The notes under the pieces: generated by a model
What the model was told of the DNA's origin: nothing
Seen by the model: the letters and a program-made list of their open reading frames with translations, nothing else
The model's database searches: none
Part shown: one piece after another, positions 1 through 12,800 of the stretch
Position numbering within the stretch: the first letter of the stretch is position 1
Layout of the letters: each line of letters starts with the position of its first letter
Made by a program: the position numbers and the translations under genes
NCBI GenBank assembly: GCA_030272155.1
Contig: CP126191.1
Coordinates: 9,942,501 to 10,006,500 of the forward strand
Length of the DNA stretch: 64,000 bases
Direction: 5' to 3'
DNA from: Tetradesmus obliquus
Taxonomy: Eukaryota; Chlorophyta; Chlorophyceae; Sphaeropleales; Scenedesmaceae

Positions 1-177
1 TCCAATTTACCGCGTCTGCTCACGCCTTCCTCGTCCTGCCGTGATTCTTCCATGCAGGCATCCGACGCCTGCAGCAGGATTGCTTTTTTGACTGCTGCTG
101 CTCGATAAAAGAGCGACCGGGGGTGTCCGGGCAGCAGGCCGGGCATCTAGGTGCTGCTAACAGTCACATCAGTAGCA

Positions 178-1020
178 ATGGCAGCTGCAGCCTCACAGCA
201 GCTCCTGGCACTACTGCTGCTATTGACGGCATCAGCAGTGCCCTTTGCTGCAGCAGCAAGCTTGGAGCTGCAACAGACACAAGCAGTGCCATCACAGACA
301 GGCAGCAACAGCAGCTTCGGGCGTCGCCTGCTGCAAGCAAATGGTGGCTGCGATACCGAGTGCAGCTTGTATGCAGTTGGCGGGCCCTGCTCACGATTCA
401 GCTGCCAGTGTGTCAATGGCAACTATGAGGTCACATGGAGCCTGACAGTGAGTCGCAAATGACGGACATATGACGGATGTCATACACCACATGACAACGT
501 CACAACAACTTTTGATGTAGAGCAACAGCTGTGCACTCTTGCAGGAACCCAGGATGCAGCATGCACCTTCGCACGTTTCCATGATGCCATGTCGCCAAGA
601 CTCGATGCGGCACACCATGCTCAGCAGGCAAAGTCGCAGAGGCCGATGCTCAGCAGCAAGCAGCACATTTTCAAAGCAAAGCAACACTGTGTACCGACTG
701 GCTTTCGCTGCTGCAGGGGGCTGCCAGTGGCAATGCCGCCTGCAAGTCGGCCATCTCTTGGGCCTGCTGCATAAAAGGCAGCACCCCAACCTTTGGCAAC
801 ACAGCCAACGAATGCACCCTGAAGTCCAGCTGCGGCGGCAGCAGCAACTACTGCAATGACGTCGGCACCATGACGTACAGTGTGCCTGCTGGCACCAGCA
901 GCACCATCTGGTACCTGCATGATGGCCAGTTCAAAGGCGAAGTGGAGTGGTCAGGCGCAAGGCCGTGCGGAGGAGGCGGCCCTGCTGGACAAGGCTGCAG
1001 TGCAATCTCCAAGGTGAGCC

Positions 1021-1079
<59 letters not shown>

Positions 1080-4000
1080 CAGCCAAATGGTGCGCAAGTG
1101 CGCCTCTGTTGTGGCGCAGCAAGACCGTCGACAGCTGCAACAATCACACCAGCAGCAGCGCAGCTGTCCCAGCTGGCACATGCGGTGTCTGTTGGGCGCA
1201 GCAGGAGTGATTAATCAGCTCGCTGACTTGGTTCATTGCTCTGCTGCAGGTCTGCTCAGTGGCAGTGAACCTGGTGAGGGATGCCAACTGCCCAGCCAGC
1301 TGCGGAGGCAGCACACTGCCCACCCCAGCTGTATCACCCTCACCAGCAGCAACACGCAGCCCATCGCCCAGCCCTGCTGTAACCCGCAGCCCATCACCAT
1401 CACCATCGCCAGCAGCGACACCTGCTGTCAACCCGTCTCCCAGCCCTGCTGCAACACGCAGCCCATCACCATCTCCAGCAGCCACACCTGCTGTCAGCCC
1501 CTCTCCTGCAGCACAGGTGGCTTCACCCAGCCCAGCACCAGCACCAGCACCAGCAGTTCCTGCAAGCCCTGCTCCTGCAGGCAGCGGATGCCCTTTCCCA
1601 ATGTGCACAAAGGCGAAGCAGTGCAATGTCGGCAGCTGCGCTAGCGGCAGCGGCTGCATTGGTGAATGCGATCCCTTCGGCGCGTGCAAGTCCAGCAGCT
1701 GCGAGGCCAACAAGATCGGAAATGCTGAGCTCAACTGCCCCAACTCCAACCAATGGTGAGTGTGTGGTCAAACCTCATTCTGGTGTGTATCTGCATATGT
1801 CTGCATATGAGTTGCGCGCTAAAAGGAGCACGGGCAGCTGCGCAACGCCCTTGCAACTCACATGCATGCATAATTATAGATTGCACTGCATCCTCCACGA
1901 GCTTGCTGACCTGCTGCTCTGCTGTGTGCTGCTCTGCACTGCGCAGCCCTGTGAAGGGCTTGAATGACGTCAGCTGTGAGAAGCAGCCAGGGCCTGACGG
2001 CAAGACCTGCAACAAACCGCACTGCTTTGGCTGGCTCAAGTGCCCCAGTGGCTGCGTGGTGGACGGTGTGGATTGGGCAGGGGCTGCCTGCGTCTATGAC
2101 GGCGTCTCTCCAAACTACAAGCTTTGCAGCTCTGCTGGGTGCCCTGCTCCTGCTCCTGCGCCTGCGCCTGCTCCTCCAAGCAACTGCCCCTTCCCAATGT
2201 GCAAGAAGGCGACTGCAGGGCAGTGCACAGCGGCCAGCTGCACCAGCGGCAGCGGCTGTATTGGGGAGTGCGATCCTTTCGGCGCCTGCAAGTCCAGCAG
2301 CTGCGTGTCCAACAAACTTGGGAACAACGATCTGAACTCCAATGACAAGTGAGCGCCCAGCTGTCTTGCAATGTCTGCTCCTGTTTCTCGCACCTGGCAG
2401 CCGCTACCAGCAGACTCTAGGCCAGCTGCACGTGACAGGTCACGAACCTTGTCTAACAGCTTACCTGGCTGTGGCTGAGGCTGCTTGTCTGCCTGCACTT
2501 GACATGGCAATGCGTGTTTGCAGGGAGTTAAAGGGCCTGAGCGGCGTCAGCTGTGAGAAGCAGCCTGGCCCAGATGGCACAATCTGCCGTGAGCCGCACT
2601 GTTTTGGCTGGTTGAAGTGCAGCAATGGCTGCGTGGTGAATGGCTACGATTGGGAGGGGTCCCCCTGCGTCTACGATGGTGAGTGTGCCACATTTGCGGC
2701 GTGTCATGTATGCTTGCTTCTGAGCATACTGGGCAGCAAGTTGTTGAGCTGCACCTGATCCCCGCTCACCTGCTACGCTCAAACAGCGTGTGTACGCGTA
2801 AAATAAGGTGTTCAGCGCACACAATTGTCTGCAGCAATGCACGCTCATCCTGGTGTCCCTATACCGTTGTCACGTACACGCTACGCTATGCGCCAGTTGC
2901 TGGCTCACCTGATATGTGCCAACGGCACACATTGGCTGCTGCTCCCTGCAGGCGTATCACCCAACTACAAGGTGTGCAGGGCTGTACCGTCTGACGGATC
3001 AGCAGGAGATTGTGCACCAGCACCAGCACCAGCACCACCAGCCAGTAACCCCTCCCCCAGCCCAGCCCCCAGCCCACCCCCAAAGCCACAGCCTGCACCA
3101 TCGGTGCCATCCAGCCCGGCCCCTGCAACGCCTGCGTCACCCAGCCCGTCGCCCGCAGCACCGGTGTCACCCAGCCCGTCACCTGCGGTCAGGTCACCCA
3201 GCCCAGCGCCTGTAGTGAGCTCGCCCAGCCCAGCCCCTGCAAGCCCATCCCCCAGCCCATCCCCCAGGCTGCCACAGCCTGCACCATCGGTGCCATCCAG
3301 CCCAGCCCCTGCAACACCCGCGTCACCCAGCCCAGCACCAGCAACCCCAGTGTCACCCAGCCCAGCACCAGCAACACCAGTGTCGCCCAGCCCAGCCCCT
3401 GCAACACCAGTGTCACCCAGCCCTGCACCAGCAACACCTGCGTCACCCAGCCCTACACCAGCAACACCAGTGTCACCCAGCCCTACACCAGCAGCACCAG
3501 TGTCACCCAACCCAGCAGCTGTGGTTGAGTCACCAAGCCCCGCACCAGCAGCGCCTGTGGTTGAGTCACCCAGCCCTGCACCTGCAGCACCAGTGTCACC
3601 CAGCCCAGCGCCTGTGGTTGAGTCACCAAGCCCTGCACCTGCAGCACCAGCAGCACCAGAGTCACCCAGCCCTGCACCCGCAGCACCTGCAACACCAGTG
3701 TCACCCAGCCCAGCGCCTCTGGTTGAGTCACCAAGCCCTGCACCTGCAACACCAGCAGCACCAGAGTCACCCAGCCCTGCACCCACAGCACCTGCAACAC
3801 CAGTGTCACCCAGCCCTGCACCTGCAGCACCAGTGTCACCCAGCCCAGCGCATGTGGTTGAGTCACCAAGCCCTGCACCTGCAGCACCAGTGTCACCCAG
3901 CCCAGCGCCTGTGGTTGAGTCACCCAGCCCTGCACCTGCAGCACCAGTGGCACCCAGCCCAGCGCCTGTGGTTGAGTCACCCAGCCCTGCACCCGCAGCA

Positions 4001-7000
4001 CCAGCAGCACCAGAGTCACCCAGCCCTGCACCCGCAGCACCCGCAGCACCAGTGTCACCCAGCCCAGCGCCCCTGGTTGAGTCACCCAGCCCTGCACCTG
4101 CAGCACCAGAGTCACCCAGCCCTGCACCCGCAGCACCAGTAGCACCAGTGTCACCCAGCCCAGCGCCTGTGGTTGAGTCACCAAGCCCTGCACCAGCAGC
4201 ACCAGTGTCACCCAGCCCAGCAGCTGTGGTTGAGTCACCCAGCCCTGCACCTGCAGCGCCTGTGGTTGAGTCACCAAGCCCTGCACCAGCAGCACCAGTG
4301 TCACCCAGCCCAGCGCCTGTGGTTGAGTCACCCAGCCCTGCACCTGCAGCACCAGTGGCACCCAGCCCAGCGCCTGTGGTTGAGTCACCCAGCCCTGCAC
4401 CCGCAGCACCAGTGGCACCCAGCCCAGCGCCTGTGGTTGAGTCACCCAGCCCTGCACCCGCAGCACCAGCAGCACCAGAGTCACCCAGCCCTGCACCCGC
4501 AGCACCAGCAGCACCAGTGTCACCCAGCCCAGCGGCCCTGGTTGAGTCACCCAGCCCTGCACCTGCAGCACCAGTGTCACCAAGCCCAGCGCCTGTGGTT
4601 GAGTCACCCAGCCCTGCACCTGCAGCACCAGTGGCACCCAGCCCAGCGCCTGTGGTTGAGTCACCCAGCCCTGCACCTGCAGCACCAGTGGCACCCAGCC
4701 CAGCGCCTGTGGTTGAGTCACCCAGCCCTGCACCCGCAGCACCAGCAGCACCAGAGTCACCCAGCCCTGCACCCGCAGCACCAGCAGCACCAGTGTCACC
4801 CAGCCCAGCGGCCCTGGTTGAGTCACCCAGCCCTGCACCTGCAGCACCAGTGTCACCAAGCCCAGCAGCTGTGGTTGAGTCACCCAGCCCTGCACCTGCA
4901 GCGCCTGTGGTTGAGTCACCAAGCCCTGCACCAGCAGCACCAGTGTCACCCAGCCCAGCGCCTGTGGTTGAGTCACCCAGCCCTGCACCTGCAGCACCAG
5001 TGGCACCCAGCCCAGCGCCTGTGATTGAGTCACCCAGCCCTGCACCTGCAGCACCAGCAGCACCAGAGTCACCCAGCCCTGCACCCGCAGCACCAGCAGC
5101 ACCTGTGTCACCCAGCCCAGCAGCTGTGGTTGAGTCACCCAGCCCTGCACCAGCAGCACCAGCAGCACCAGAGTCACCAAGCCCTGCACCAGCAGCACCA
5201 GCACCATTGTCACCCAGCCCAGCGCCTGTGGTTGCATCACCAAGCCCTGCACCGGCAACGCCAGTGTCACCCAGCCCCGCCCCTGCAAGCCCACAGCCAC
5301 CAGCAGCCCCCCAGCTGGCACTGCTGAGCCAGTTCCCCAACGGTTTCACACCAGCTTCAACCCCAACATTGACTGCTGGTGGTCCTGGAAGCTGCACCAA
5401 GTCGCCATCCAGCATAAACGGTGTCGCAGGTTTCACTCCTGCAACTCCTGGGGCAGCAAACATCTGCGGTGACACCCCTATTGGAACCTATAGCCTGACT
5501 GCTGTCAACGCGCCGCAAGGAACTGTGTTTGACCGCTGGGACTGCTACATCGTCAGCAGCAGCGGCAGCGCGTCGCTGCTGGTGACAAGTAGCAGCGTCA
5601 TCCTTCAGGCTGGTGACTTCAAAACATGCGTGGCTGTCTACATGCTGTCCAGCCTTGTGGACCCTTCAGCAGTGCCAAAGCTGGCACTGCTCAGCCAGTT
5701 CCCAGCCGGTTACACTGGAGGGACGCCAGCTTTGGCAGCAACTGGCCCAAGCAGCTGCAGCATGACAAATTCAGCGCAGAATGGCGTCAACGGCTTAACT
5801 CCTGCAGCACCTGGCGCAAGCAACATCTGCCCTCCTACCCCTGTGGGCACATATACGCTCAGCACTGGAACCGCTTCTACTGGAACTGTGTTTGTGCGTT
5901 GGGACTGCTATGACGTCAGCAGTGGCAGTACATCAGCGGCAGTACCCAGCAGCAGCGTGACGCTTTCAACCGGGCAGTCCAAGACTTGCGTAGCGGTGTA
6001 TGATGTGCTCGCTGCACCTCCACAGCTGGCACTGCTCAGCCAGTTCCCACCTGGCGTAACTCCACCGGTTACACCCAGCCTGACAGCAACTGCCGGCCCC
6101 GTCAGCTGCAACAAGTCTCCATCTGGCATCAACGGAACCTCTGGTGTCACTCCTGCAGCACCGGGTGCCAGCAACGTCTGCCCCAACACACCTGCAGGAA
6201 GCTACACCCTGACTGCCGGCACCCCGCCGCAAGGAATGCGGTTCGTGCAGTGGGACTGCTACGACGTCAGCAGCGGCGCCGCACTGCCGCCTGCATCTGG
6301 CAGCAGCAGTGTGAGCATGCAAGCTGGCGAGGCTAAGACCTGTGTGGCAGTGTATGCATTGGTGCCAGGTGCAGCAACCCCCCCTTCACCTTCCCCCAGC
6401 CCTGCCGCAGTCCCCTCACCTTCACCGCCACCTTCCTCCGCAGTATCAAGTCCAAGCCCAAGCCCTTCACCTGCAGTGCCGCCTCCTTCGCCAGTTGTGC
6501 AGCTGCCCAACGCAACTGCTGGCAATGCAGCCTGCGGTGACATGCGGCCAGGCTCTACAGGCGGCCCTGTTGCATTCTCAGCGTGCCCTGCAAGCACGGC
6601 TTACAATGCATCAGCCGCCGCGCTATCGCCGCCAACAGCCGCAACGTGCTGCACCAGCACCTGCGGCAACCCCACAGTTGCAGACACCCCAGCACCGTGG
6701 CGCTGCACAAACGGCGGCTTCTACGTGCCATCGTACGCCAACCGCACCAATCCATCCAACACAGCATGCTGCACAGACACTGGTGGCGGCATTGCCCAGG
6801 GAGTGACAGACCTGAAGTTAACAAAGGCAGTCAGCAAGGGTACTGTTGAGGTCGGGGAGCTCTTCCAGTACACCCTCACTGTGCAGGTGCTGCAGGCAGA
6901 CCCCATTGCTGGCGCTGCGAGGGTGGTGGTTGTTGACCGGCTGCCAGCTGGCCTGCAGTTTGCAGGAGCAGCACCATCTGGTGAGTGGTCCGATGCATGT

Positions 7001-9811
7001 TGTTTCTCCAGCAGCAGCATGGCACACTGTAGTAGCCGTTGCTATGATGTGCAACCAAGCCTGCAAATGCATGCACCGGACGAGCAATGGTCACTGCACA
7101 CGCTGACATCTGGTTCGCTGCTGCTGCTGCTACTGCTGCTACTAATTATCCAGGATGCGCAATCTCCGGCCAGCGCATTGTGTGCCGCCTGGGCACCCTG
7201 CCCAACGATGCAGTGCGCAGCATCAGCTTTGGTGTCAAGGCATTGTCCTCCGGCGTGTACATCAACACGGCCAGAGTGAACGCCACTGGTGACGCTGTCA
7301 GCAGCAACAACCAGGGCCAGGTGTCGGTCACTGTGACGGTGAGCACTACTGGGCTTCAGGCAGCAGCTGGCAGTACAATGTTGCCGATGCTGCCTGCAAG
7401 TCAACTGCAGCGCATGGTCTGCTAAAGCACTGCTTAAGTCAAGCAACGCGATCACTGCGCGCACCTGGGTGCGTTCATTGTGATATCCTGTAACACAAGA
7501 GTGCATTGTCGCAGTGGTGCAGCTCAGGGCGATCAGTGATTGAGAGACATGCCAAGCAAGTGCTTTTGTGTTCAAGGTTTTGGCCGTATGTGGCCCTGGC
7601 TTGTGGGTTTGCACTCACTGGTTAGGAATCACCCAAGGTGGTTTGGGGGTGGCTCACTCCTCTGGGTTCACCTCTTGCTAGAAAAACGTGTAATTGATTT
7701 ATTGTATCCTATAACTGCCTCGCAGGACACCAAGCCTGCCGGCATCCCCACATGCGCCAACAGCAAGCCAGACCAGGCCGGCACTCCCATCAGCTTCCCC
7801 TGCAAGCCCGGCGCCATGTTCAATGCAGCGAACGCCGCCAGGCAAGCCAGCGACCTGGCCTGCTGCCTGCCCACATGCGCCAACACGCAAGTGACATCCA
7901 GCATTGCCGAGCCCTTCCCCTGTCCAGCTGACAGGCCGCTGAAGCGCAATGCGGGTACCATCCGTACGTTCAGCCGGGTAGCGTGCTGCTCGACCGGCAG
8001 CGTTGATCCGCAGGATGTGCCCGACGTGTCTGTGCTGAAGCGAGTGCGCGGCGCTGCGACAGTGGAAGTTGGAGGGACTGTTACGTTTGACCTGATTGTC
8101 AAGGTGGAGTCTGGGCTTGCTGGCGTGAAGAACGTGAAGCTGGTGGATGCGCTGCCGCCCGGGCTCAAGTTTGTGTCTGTCAAAGCGTCACAGTCAGGTG
8201 CGGAGAAGGAGATGCTTATGTTTGCAGCAGGAGCAGCAGCAGCAGAGGCAGCATCTGCCTCTGCAGGTTGCAGCCGTCGGTCACCTCATAAGCAATCGTC
8301 CATCCCTCAAGCAAATTCATCCTTGGATCACCATTAGAACCAAAGCATGTGCCACCAGTTGAGGATTGCTGACAACCATCATTGTTCCTCTACCTTGCTG
8401 GCCGCTGCTGCTGCTTACAGACTCAAAGTGCAGCAACCCCGCAGGAGGCCAGGAGGTGATCTGCACTTGGGCCTCACTGCCTTACAAGGCCCAGCGCCGA
8501 GTAACTGTCACAGCAACCGCCCTGCTGGCAGCCGACACCATCACCAACACAGCCACCGTGACTGGAGACCTGGACACCGACCCGCAGAACAACAACTCCC
8601 CCGCGAATGTAACAGTCACGGGCGCCTGCTGCGTCGGCGGCAGCCTGGCCGCGCGCACGGCAGCCGACTGTGCAGCTGCGGGCGGGAAGTTTTTCGCGAG
8701 CCAGAGTGTGCAGCAGGCGCAGAGCTCTGGGGCTTGCGGTGCACCCACGGGCCCCTGCTGCCGCAATGATGGTCAATGCGTGGTAGATACCCAGGCGGCT
8801 TGCACGCTTGCGCTTGGTAAGTGGCGGCAGGGCAGCAGCTGCTCCGCACTGACATGCGCTATCTCGCAGTCTACTGGAGCCTGCTGCCTGGTGTCCACCG
8901 GCAAGTGCGGCCAAACAACCCAGGGGCAGTGCAGCGGCAGCTTCACACCCGGCGCACAATGCAGCACAGCAACATGTGCGCCGGTGTGTGTGGCAGCGTT
9001 CCAGGCTTGCACACCAGGCAGCAGCACCTGCTGCGGCGGCAACAGCTGCGTGCGCACGCCCCTGGCATACCCGGGAGCTCCAGTCACTCACTCCTGCCAG
9101 CCTGGCTCAGCCAACACGTGTGCAAATGTGGGTCAGCCGTGTGGCGCATGTCCTCAGGGGCTGGCGTGCTGCGCTGGCACTTCCTGCAAGTGGGACTTCA
9201 GCACACACAGCGGCTCGTGTCAGGCTGTGAGTGGCGGCTGGAGGGCAGCCGGCACTGGCGCACGAGCTGCCAGCAGTGCCTGCAAGGCTGCTGGGGCGTT
9301 GTGCGCGAGCGATGAGGATGCTTGCCCCGGCTTCCGCTGCGTTGATGGGAGGATCAAGAAGGCTGAGTGTGACAGGTGAGGAGGGTCCGGGTTGATTGTT
9401 TACTTTTGGGAGTGCACTGGCTGCTGCACTTTTAAAGAGGCTGGTAAGCAGATAGGTTGTGGCTTTGTTTATAGGACATGCAAAAACACTGTTTTTTGTA
9501 GTGGCGCTACATGCTCTGTGCTGGGGTGCATTGCGGCATATCTCGCTGCAGCGCACCGTACAACATGTACAGCACTGATGACAGCCACTCCATGCTGTAT
9601 TGCCACGTTGACACCCGCGCATGTTGTGTGCAGTGTAGCGCAGCGCTCCCGGTCACTTACAAATGCTTGTGTGCTGCGGTTCTCTGCCTGTTTTTCCTTC
9701 TGATCTTGCAGGAATTGCTGGGGCAACCAGGCCTGTGAGCAGCAGCGCAAAGCAGACTGCGCCGCGCTTAATGCTGCTGTTGTCAGCGCAATGGCAACGC
9801 GCTTCGGCTAG
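178..9811 (+). CDS. Large secreted modular matrix protein (Cys modules, Ser-Pro rod, DUF11-type repeats)
   Basis: Ten exons splice in frame with GT-AG ends: 178-447, 717-1013, 1250-1755, 1947-2348, 2524-2678, 2952-6980, 7154-7338, 7726-8197, 8421-9375, 9712-9811, giving about 2,456 aa. The start at 178 opens a clear signal peptide (hydrophobic run ending near A-A-A-A-S). Order of parts: Cys-rich N-terminus (1-190); short Ser-Pro linker; two copies of a Cys-rich module pair (about 290-550); a Ser-Pro-Ala-Pro rod (about 560-1329); three copies of a 110-aa domain starting L-A-L-L-S-Q-F-P (about 1330-1681); two double-Cys modules, each followed by a DUF11-like beta domain (about 1735-1948 and 1949-2170); G-A-C-C type Cys repeats and a Cys-rich tail. 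No transmembrane anchor is seen. Role inferred: extracellular matrix or wall glycoprotein, with the rod probably hydroxyproline-glycosylated. It converges on a metzincin gene that carries the same L-A-L-L-S-Q-F-P domain. The function of individual modules is unknown. Confidence 0.85.
1023..1075 (+). repeat. CAG tract just after a 5' splice site
   Basis: About 17 CAG triplets begin nine bases after the GT at 1014 in intron 2 of the first gene. The tract lies in the intron and is not translated in my model. Confidence 0.95.
3028..5306 (+). repeat. Ser-Pro-Ala-Pro coding repeat with higher-order units
   Basis: In-frame repeat inside exon 6 of the first gene, built from S-P-S-P-A-P-A-A-P and P-V-V-E-S-P type units. 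The DNA shows higher-order duplication: a block starting at 4441 recurs at 4717 (276 bp, 92 codons) almost unchanged, and the segment at 4221 recurs at 4866. It encodes the rod of the secreted protein. The regular units leave long open frames on the other strand too, which I take as a by-product. Confidence 0.9.
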
Positions 9812-12800
9812 GCTGCTGACAGCGTACACAGCTGAAGGTGTTATGCAGGGGTTTAAGATACTGTAGTGTGGCCAACTCGCCACGTGTTTGTAGCAAATGC
9901 ATGTGGGTGTGCCGTTACTGCCAAATGTGTATGACCTTGCAAGGCGTCGTAAGCTGACCTAAGTACCTCATCAGCCGTGCATGTAGCTGCTACATGTGGT
10001 GTCCAGGCAGCACGCTGCAGCCTGTTCGCTGCTGCTGCTGCTGCTGCCGTGGCACCACATGTCCAGCTTACGCACACTGGGTGTGTCCAGTATCACTGTG
10101 TTGTGTTACTGGATGAATAGCAGCTTGTTTGGCATGCATGGGGGAGGAATAAGCACCCGGGTACGGGGCTGCAGCCGTGGCTGCTGCAGGGACCAATACA
10201 GCCAAAAAAAAACAGCTTCCAACACGGTTGGATGAAGTTTGCCAGATACTAGTGTGTGTTGAGCTGTGGGCTGGGGGCGCCGCAACTGTATGCTGTTTGC
10301 AGGGAGACCTGCAAAGCCGTGCATAAGCGGCACAGCACCTGCAATGCTGTTGCCGCGGCAGCTTGTTTGCAAGGTTTGGCTGAAACCCTGGAGTGAACCT
10401 GCTCATGGTATGGCTGATGCAGGAGGTGCTTGGACTTGCATTTTTCAGTTCATATATGCTGCGCTGCGTTTGTACGCGCAGCTTGAAAGGCCTGCTGGCT
10501 TTGTTTGGCTGGCTTGCGTTTCCTCTTCCTTTCAGTTTGCGCCAGGGGTTGGTATATGGCGGCATTCGCTTCATCATCGTCCGGTGTGGGGCTTTATTTG
10601 AGGTCGAGGCTGCCGCTGCACTGCACAGTGCAGGCTGGTCAAGCTGAGATTCTAGACTAAAGGTGTTGTGCGGGATCGGAGCACGGAGTGTGACGTGTGA
10701 TGTGTGACATGTGACATGTTGCATCCTTTGTGTCTGAGTGGGTGGTGGTTGGGGCATGGTTGCATACGTTTTCCCGAGGCATGGTTGCAGTGACAATGCC
10801 AGCAGGCTGCGTATGCTGGTGCACTTAGAGCATAGCAATTATAAGCAAGGCTGAGCTGACAGCGATCCAGCCCTCTTTGACAGTGTTGGCGTACTGGTTT
10901 GTGCCTGCTGCTGCTGCTGCTGCTGCTCTTGAGTGGCTTGCGTACATGCACCCGTCCGCTTTGTTCTGTGCTGGGACATTGGCGACACACATGACTGTGG
11001 ATGGTGGCAGGCTGATGCAGCTTATAATTCACACGATGAATGTGTGCACATACGCCTGTGCATTGCTTGTGAGTGTCTGCTGTCTCAGCAATGCTAGGCC
11101 GTACTGTTGATGCAGCTTCGCCTGCAAAGCATGTGCAGCATGGGCTTGTGATGCATGCCAGGCGGAAGCCTATCTGCCAGGGACCGCAGGACATAACAAT
11201 GCTGCACCCTGTTGTTATGTTGCAGCATGCAGTTGAGAGATGGGACAGGTTTGATTGAAAGAGCAGGAGACACAGAGAATCTTGAGGCAGATTTTTGAGG
11301 CGTCGCTAACGAAGTGGCCCCAGCCAGCATAGTACTATGACTGCCTATACTGCGTATTACATGCGTGCATTGTGACCCCTGTCATGCGCACGTAAGCTTG
11401 GCAATTGTGCTCTCTGCTTTTTTGATCTGCAGCCGCAAGGTTGCACGCAGCGTTGCAGCAGCAATGCCGAGCGCTCTGATCGGTACATATATTGTCATAC
11501 CTTGGTTTTGAGTGAGCATGCAGCGATGCGAGATTCTTGGATGGCTTGTTTCAGGCTGGCGGCCCGTGTGCTGCAGCATAAAGGCGGTTGCTGCTGCAAC
11601 GTTTACACCATCCAGGGTAGGCCTGTATGATGCACTTGCATTGCGTTTGCAGTGGTTGCAGGCCGTGCTATGGCATGACTGGATACTCAAATAAACCTGT
11701 GCAGCTCCAGTGGTGCAGCATTTACTTGCGCGGCATCAAATGCTTGCTGGAGTGTGGGAGGTGAGAGTGATCACTGTGTGCTGTGTGTCCAGGTGCACAG
11801 CTGCAGCAATGTTGCACAGCACCCGCACCTGCATGTACTGCCTTGTACTCCATAGCAGCAGCCTGTTTCTTGTCCTGTAGCAGTACTGTTGCAGGCGCTA
11901 ACTTTGGCACTGCTAGTGTGTGGCACCAGCTGGTTTCTTTCTTTTCTTTTATGTGTCACATGCCAGCTGCACCAGCACTGATTGGCGATCGAAAGGCAGC
12001 AAACATTGTCAAAGTGCTTTGTGGTGTGTTTGATTGTGCTATGCTTGCCGCGGCGGTCTGACAATTGAAGCTGCTGACCGTTCTTGCATCTGGCTCTGAG
12101 CCTTGATTCGAATTTGCTGCTCGAGAGAAACTCCTGCACCAACCTTTGGGCTGGTGTCATGTTTGCCGCTAGCCGTTGATTGATTCTTACATTGCTGCAC
12201 CCAGCGCGCACGTGCTCGTAGATGTCATCATGGTTGGTAACTACTCACTCTAATCCAAGCCCAGGGCCATGAGTCGCTACAGCCTGTCGCCTGCAGCCAC
12301 TACTGCCAGTCCCGGACGGGCCGTTTGCACACCTGTACCACCAACAACTGCTCACGCAACCCACCCAGCCACTCAATCACGCCCTGCCTGCGCAAGCGCA
12401 ATGAGTGACAGTGTAGCGCTGCCAGCAGCATAAGGGCAGTCCAGCACACTGCCTTCAGATGCGGCGCGCTTTGCCCTTTGAAACCACAACTGCACGAGAC
12501 TGCCGTGTTGTTGGCCTGGATGGCATGAAATGATCACGATACAGAGTGTAATCATGTGTGAGTGACGGTTTGCACGCGTTTCCTGAGCAGGGAGTGGAGT
12601 CCATGGACTTCCTGGTGATGGTCACATTTAGCCCCTGATTATTATTTTTTTTTTGGTTACTATTTAGCCCCTGATTGCAATCGGCTGATAGGCACAATGC
12701 GGCTGTGCTGCTGGCGGGATGCTGCGGTTGACAGCAAGATAAGGCAAAGTGCAAGTTACATGTTCTGCGAGGAACAAGCGAACGCAGATTTGGAATTGCG

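Noticed and set aside
2965..5475. An 836-codon open frame on the minus strand, and a 612-codon one in another frame, opposite the Ser-Pro rod
   Set aside because: They are mirror frames of a coding repeat that avoids stops in several frames. The repeat length is a multiple of three and the sense frame continues into conserved Cys domains, so the plus frame is the real one.
10068..10838. A 256-codon open frame on the minus strand in the first convergent region
   Set aside because: It has no family resemblance, an odd composition rich in Ser, Thr, Pro and His, and lies in T/G-skewed sequence that looks like the 3' UTR of the plus-strand gene.
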